From contig NZ_CP044310.1 in the NCBI RefSeq assembly GCF_009664365.1, positions 3,917,001 through 3,981,000 of the forward strand: 64,000 nucleotides of DNA, written 5' to 3'. Under the pieces are notes generated by a model. The model was not told the origin of the DNA, made no database searches, and saw only the letters and a program-made list of their open reading frames with translations. Position numbers and translations under genes: made by a program. Below are positions 61,599 through 64,000 of this stretch, in pieces (the stretch's first letter is position 1; each line of letters opens with the position of its first letter). Origin of the DNA: Paenibacillus xylanilyticus (lineage in GTDB: Bacteria; Bacillota; Bacilli; Paenibacillales; Paenibacillaceae).

Positions 61599-63665
61599 CT
61601 ACAGTTTCTGAATTTGTTCATAATAAATGTTCATTTGCAGGAAGCTCATACCAACAAGCGGGATCACCAGATAGAGAAAAATAAGGGCATACATAGGTGC
61701 AAAGCCAATCATTCTGCCCCATGAGGCTTTTACATCGATCATTCTGGTATACTCCTGCTTCCGTTGATCAAAATAAAAAGCCATCATGCTGTCCAGATCA
61801 TCAAACGCTTCCCGGATCGAAATTTTACCCAGCGCAAGCTGCAGTTTGTCTACCAAACGCTGAAACTCAGGCAATCCTGCATCCTCTTTCAGCTGCTCAA
61901 GTGCATTTTCGGGTCCATGTTCAAAATGCAGCAGACATTTTTGCAGTGGTCGTTTGAAAATGACGGCAAAGCGATTAAGCCATTCCAAAATCTCTTCAAC
62001 GGACATCCGGTCCATCTCACGCAAAATGGAGATCACCGTCTGATATTGGTAAATTTCATGCTTCATGTCCATGCTTCGCATTTTACGCTGGAACATCATG
62101 AGCCATATGGGCATGTAATATCCGGCTGCGCCGATAATGATGGCAATCAGCAGCTCCCACCAGTGCAAGTACTGCTTGTTGTATATTTCGAGCTTTTGAA
62201 TGATGCGCAGACTCGTTTCAGTTTGTTTATCAGAGTCTAATGGGATGGAGGAAACCTGTTGTAACATGTTAAACACGTCATCATAACTAGTTCCACGTTT
62301 CATGCCTAACCGCTCCATTACCTCTCGGTCCAAAGCTGTTTTTTCGGCAGCCTGCTTCAGTTCCGCTTCGGCCATCGCTCCAAACATGCGGTCATCTCTT
62401 ACCGGATCGTATAGAACATGATTTCGTTCGATATGATGAAGCAGTAATATACAACTGATAGCCAGTGCAAAGGAACACACAAATAACATCAATCTGCGGA
62501 TCGCCAGCCACTCGTATTTTATTTCAGCGCTGCTCTCCCTCATCAACCTTACGGTCTGGGTATAATTTGTACTTCCTGGTTTGGCAGCAAACAACATGGC
62601 CAGTTTACGAATGAATTTTTGGTTGTACAAAAAACGGTCCATGAAGGAAGGTTTGTGCCCTGATCTGAATCGCGTTTCATCGTAATGCTGAAGTCTCTGC
62701 AACAGCAAGTAGGCCAAAATAATGATGATATAGATTGATATTTTGGTTATAAATCCAAGCTTGCTGCGGTAAAACTCATCCATGGTCGGGAAACTTCCTC
62801 TCGCCCAGCGTTCAATGGGAGCCGTAAATAATACCGGAGCCAGCGCAATCATGTTTAATCCTTTTAAAAGGTAATCCAACTTGTCCCGCCGTAAAATTTC
62901 CAAATGAATTTCCTGAGTCAGGTTTCCCAGACCTTTCAGGTATATTGAACCTTGAGCCCTGTCCTTGTCCCCAAACTCCATCACCATATAGGATATACCA
63001 GCAAAAGCCTTCAGAAATCGGTTGGGGGCTATCTCGTAATACCTTTCCAACGCTTCATTGGGATCTGGTGAAGTCAGTGCCTCATAGATTAGCAGTACCT
63101 GATCGGCTGCTTCACCCATACCAGCTTCTCCAGCTTCATAGAGTGCTTCTTCGATCATCCCGTGCTGGTGGTATCGATGTCGCACGTCCGCAAACAGATC
63201 CAACATTTGGACCAGCAGCCGTTTCTCTGTGCGATTCAGCCACAAGTCCACGACAAGACTATGGATTACGACAGCGCAAAGTACAGACAAAATGACGAAA
63301 GCAATCCCTGGTTGCATGAAGAACAGCACAATACTAATACTTCCATATCCTCCCGCAACAATCAGAACAACACTCATGGTCATACGTCGTAAAGATGCTT
63401 CGTCTCCAACATGTCTGAATGAGATCCGCTTCTGAATTAAATAGATGTAAGATGCCAAAATCGGCACCCTCGTACCCCAGCGATAGGACTGAAGCAGAAA
63501 TGACCTTAACCGGACCGTTCGATTGGCAGCAGGAGTTGTTGTTCCAGAAACTCTACCGCTTAAGCCCTTCCCTCGCTTTTGAAAGAATTGGAGAGTCAGG
63601 AGTGTAATCACAAACCCGGAGATACATATGCCCAGCAAAAGGATAAGCCACGATTTAGTTGTCAT
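61599..63665 (-). CDS. Double-length Tad/T2SF-like membrane protein
   Basis: 688-residue integral membrane protein. Two halves each resemble the type II secretion F domain (TadB/TadC): the first around residues 165-260 with LLVQMLDLFADVRHRYHQHG and ALYEAGEAG, the second around 560-650 with YQTVISILREMDRMSVEEIL and FDDLDSMMAFY. Hydrophobic segments are at about 7-27, 105-140, 295-320, 390-410 and 500-520, plus the C-terminus. It may be a TadB-TadC fusion in one chain. Start ATG 63665 overlaps the preceding ATPase-like gene by 11 bases. Platform protein of the machine, by analogy. Confidence 0.65.
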   Translation of the reverse strand: MTTKSWLILLLGICISGFVITLLTLQFFQKRGKGLSGRVSGTTTPAANRTVRLRSFLLQSYRWGTRVPILASYIYLIQKRISFRHVGDEASLRRMTMSVVLIVAGGYGSISIVLFFMQPGIAFVILSVLCAVVIHSLVVDLWLNRTEKRLLVQMLDLFADVRHRYHQHGMIEEALYEAGEAGMGEAADQVLLIYEALTSPDPNEALERYYEIAPNRFLKAFAGISYMVMEFGDKDRAQGSIYLKGLGNLTQEIHLEILRRDKLDYLLKGLNMIALAPVLFTAPIERWARGSFPTMDEFYRSKLGFITKISIYIIIILAYLLLQRLQHYDETRFRSGHKPSFMDRFLYNQKFIRKLAMLFAAKPGSTNYTQTVRLMRESSAEIKYEWLAIRRLMLFVCSFALAISCILLLHHIERNHVLYDPVRDDRMFGAMAEAELKQAAEKTALDREVMERLGMKRGTSYDDVFNMLQQVSSIPLDSDKQTETSLRIIQKLEIYNKQYLHWWELLIAIIIGAAGYYMPIWLMMFQRKMRSMDMKHEIYQYQTVISILREMDRMSVEEILEWLNRFAVIFKRPLQKCLLHFEHGPENALEQLKEDAGLPEFQRLVDKLQLALGKISIREAFDDLDSMMAFYFDQRKQEYTRMIDVKASWGRMIGFAPMYALIFLYLVIPLVGMSFLQMNIYYEQIQKL

Positions 63666-64000
63666 GCATATCACCCCAATGCCGCTCAATAAACTGTTCA
63701 AACTGTGCAGCATCGTGCAATGTCATTTGGTCCCGCATATCCATGATGCAGCTAGGTGACAGGGGAGCGGTTACCACATATTCGCCGTCTTTGTATTCAA
63801 TCACATTCCGAAAAGCAAACCCTGCCCGTTCTTCCACACTGTCCACCTGATCAGCACGAGGCAAGCACTCTGTAATTCGCTCTATGTATCTGCGTCCCTC
63901 AGGATCCTTTTTCATGTGCACATCAAAATTGATGACACTGACGACCTGTTCCTCAGCAATGTGCTCATGTTGAAACATGCCTGTTTTGAGCAAAGAGTTG
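63655..64000 (-). CDS. TadA/CpaF-like secretion ATPase, C-terminal part, cut by window edge
   Basis: Only the last 114 residues are inside the window; the reading frame stays open to base 64000. The visible part has RRYIERITECLP and a beta-rich end, compatible with the C-terminus of a Tad-type ATPase, and its place before a TadBC-like gene supports that. The Walker motifs, if any, lie outside. The call rests on context more than sequence. Confidence 0.45.
   Translation of the reverse strand, partial: NSLLKTGMFQHEHIAEEQVVSVINFDVHMKKDPEGRRYIERITECLPRADQVDSVEERAGFAFRNVIEYKDGEYVVTAPLSPSCIMDMRDQMTLHDAAQFEQFIERHWGDMHDN

Noticed and set aside
1..64000. CRISPR array, tRNA or rRNA gene, prophage, or replication origin
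   Set aside because: No regularly spaced repeats, no cloverleaf-type or ribosomal RNA sequence, and no phage structural cluster or DnaA-box cluster could be recognised by eye; a tRNA scan was not possible.

Overview
The window reads as a chromosomal segment of a low-to-mid GC, Gram-positive, spore-former-type bacterium, most likely a Paenibacillus. The support is indirect: strong AGGAGG-type ribosome binding sites with many TTG and GTG starts, a Bacillus-like Fur, the tenI-thiO-thiS-thiG-thiF order, a XerS-type recombinase, a c-di-AMP (ydaO) riboswitch before a LysM-3D wall protein, and PspA/DUF350/DUF4178/DUF4247 behind a sigma-W-like promoter. No rRNA, tRNA, CRISPR array or prophage was seen. 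The only clear mobile element is one intact IS3-family copy.

Layout. 0-9.6 kb: serine hydrolase, MFS exporter flanked by a 44-bp direct repeat, aldo/keto reductase, GNAT, XerS, molybdenum cofactor genes mobB-moeA, small HNH protein. 9.7-14.6 kb: envelope-stress operon pspA-DUF350-DUF4178-DUF4247, a small LpdD-like protein, a CE4 deacetylase, and a LysM-3D protein under a c-di-AMP riboswitch. 14.8-18.4 kb: polar amino-acid ABC transporter with a fused binding protein-permease, and an M20 amidohydrolase. 18.6-27.2 kb: alpha-glucan metabolism (neopullulanase-like enzyme, glgA, glgB, divergent glgC), interrupted by a beta-helix protein. 27.2-31.5 kb: a tight operon of ABC ATPase, FG-GAP lipoprotein, response regulator and histidine kinase. 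31.5-37.7 kb: MFS transporter, ArsR-like regulator, HAD hydrolase, topB, and fur with a perfect PerR-type box.

37.9-39.3 kb: IS3-family element that splits what looks like the terminator of gltD. 39.4-49.2 kb: gltD, dfrA-thyA, the pdhABCD pyruvate dehydrogenase operon, an esterase. 49.3-53 kb: low-molecular-weight phosphatase, TRIC-family membrane protein, thiamine pyrophosphokinase, NlpC/P60 hydrolase, and an orphan OmpR-type regulator with a degenerate receiver. 53-57.3 kb: thiazole branch of thiamine synthesis under a TPP riboswitch with a visible terminator/antiterminator pair. 57.4-59 kb: ABC-F ATPase. 59.1-64 kb: an operon resembling a minimal Tad/type II secretion-like machine (ATPase C-terminus cut by the window edge, a double-length TadB/TadC-like membrane protein, and four small proteins with one N-terminal membrane segment each).

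Best candidates for something not well described are the Tad-like operon at the right edge, the ABC ATPase/FG-GAP lipoprotein/two-component operon, and the pseudo-receiver regulator. All functional calls come from reading the sequence and from family knowledge; no database search was run.
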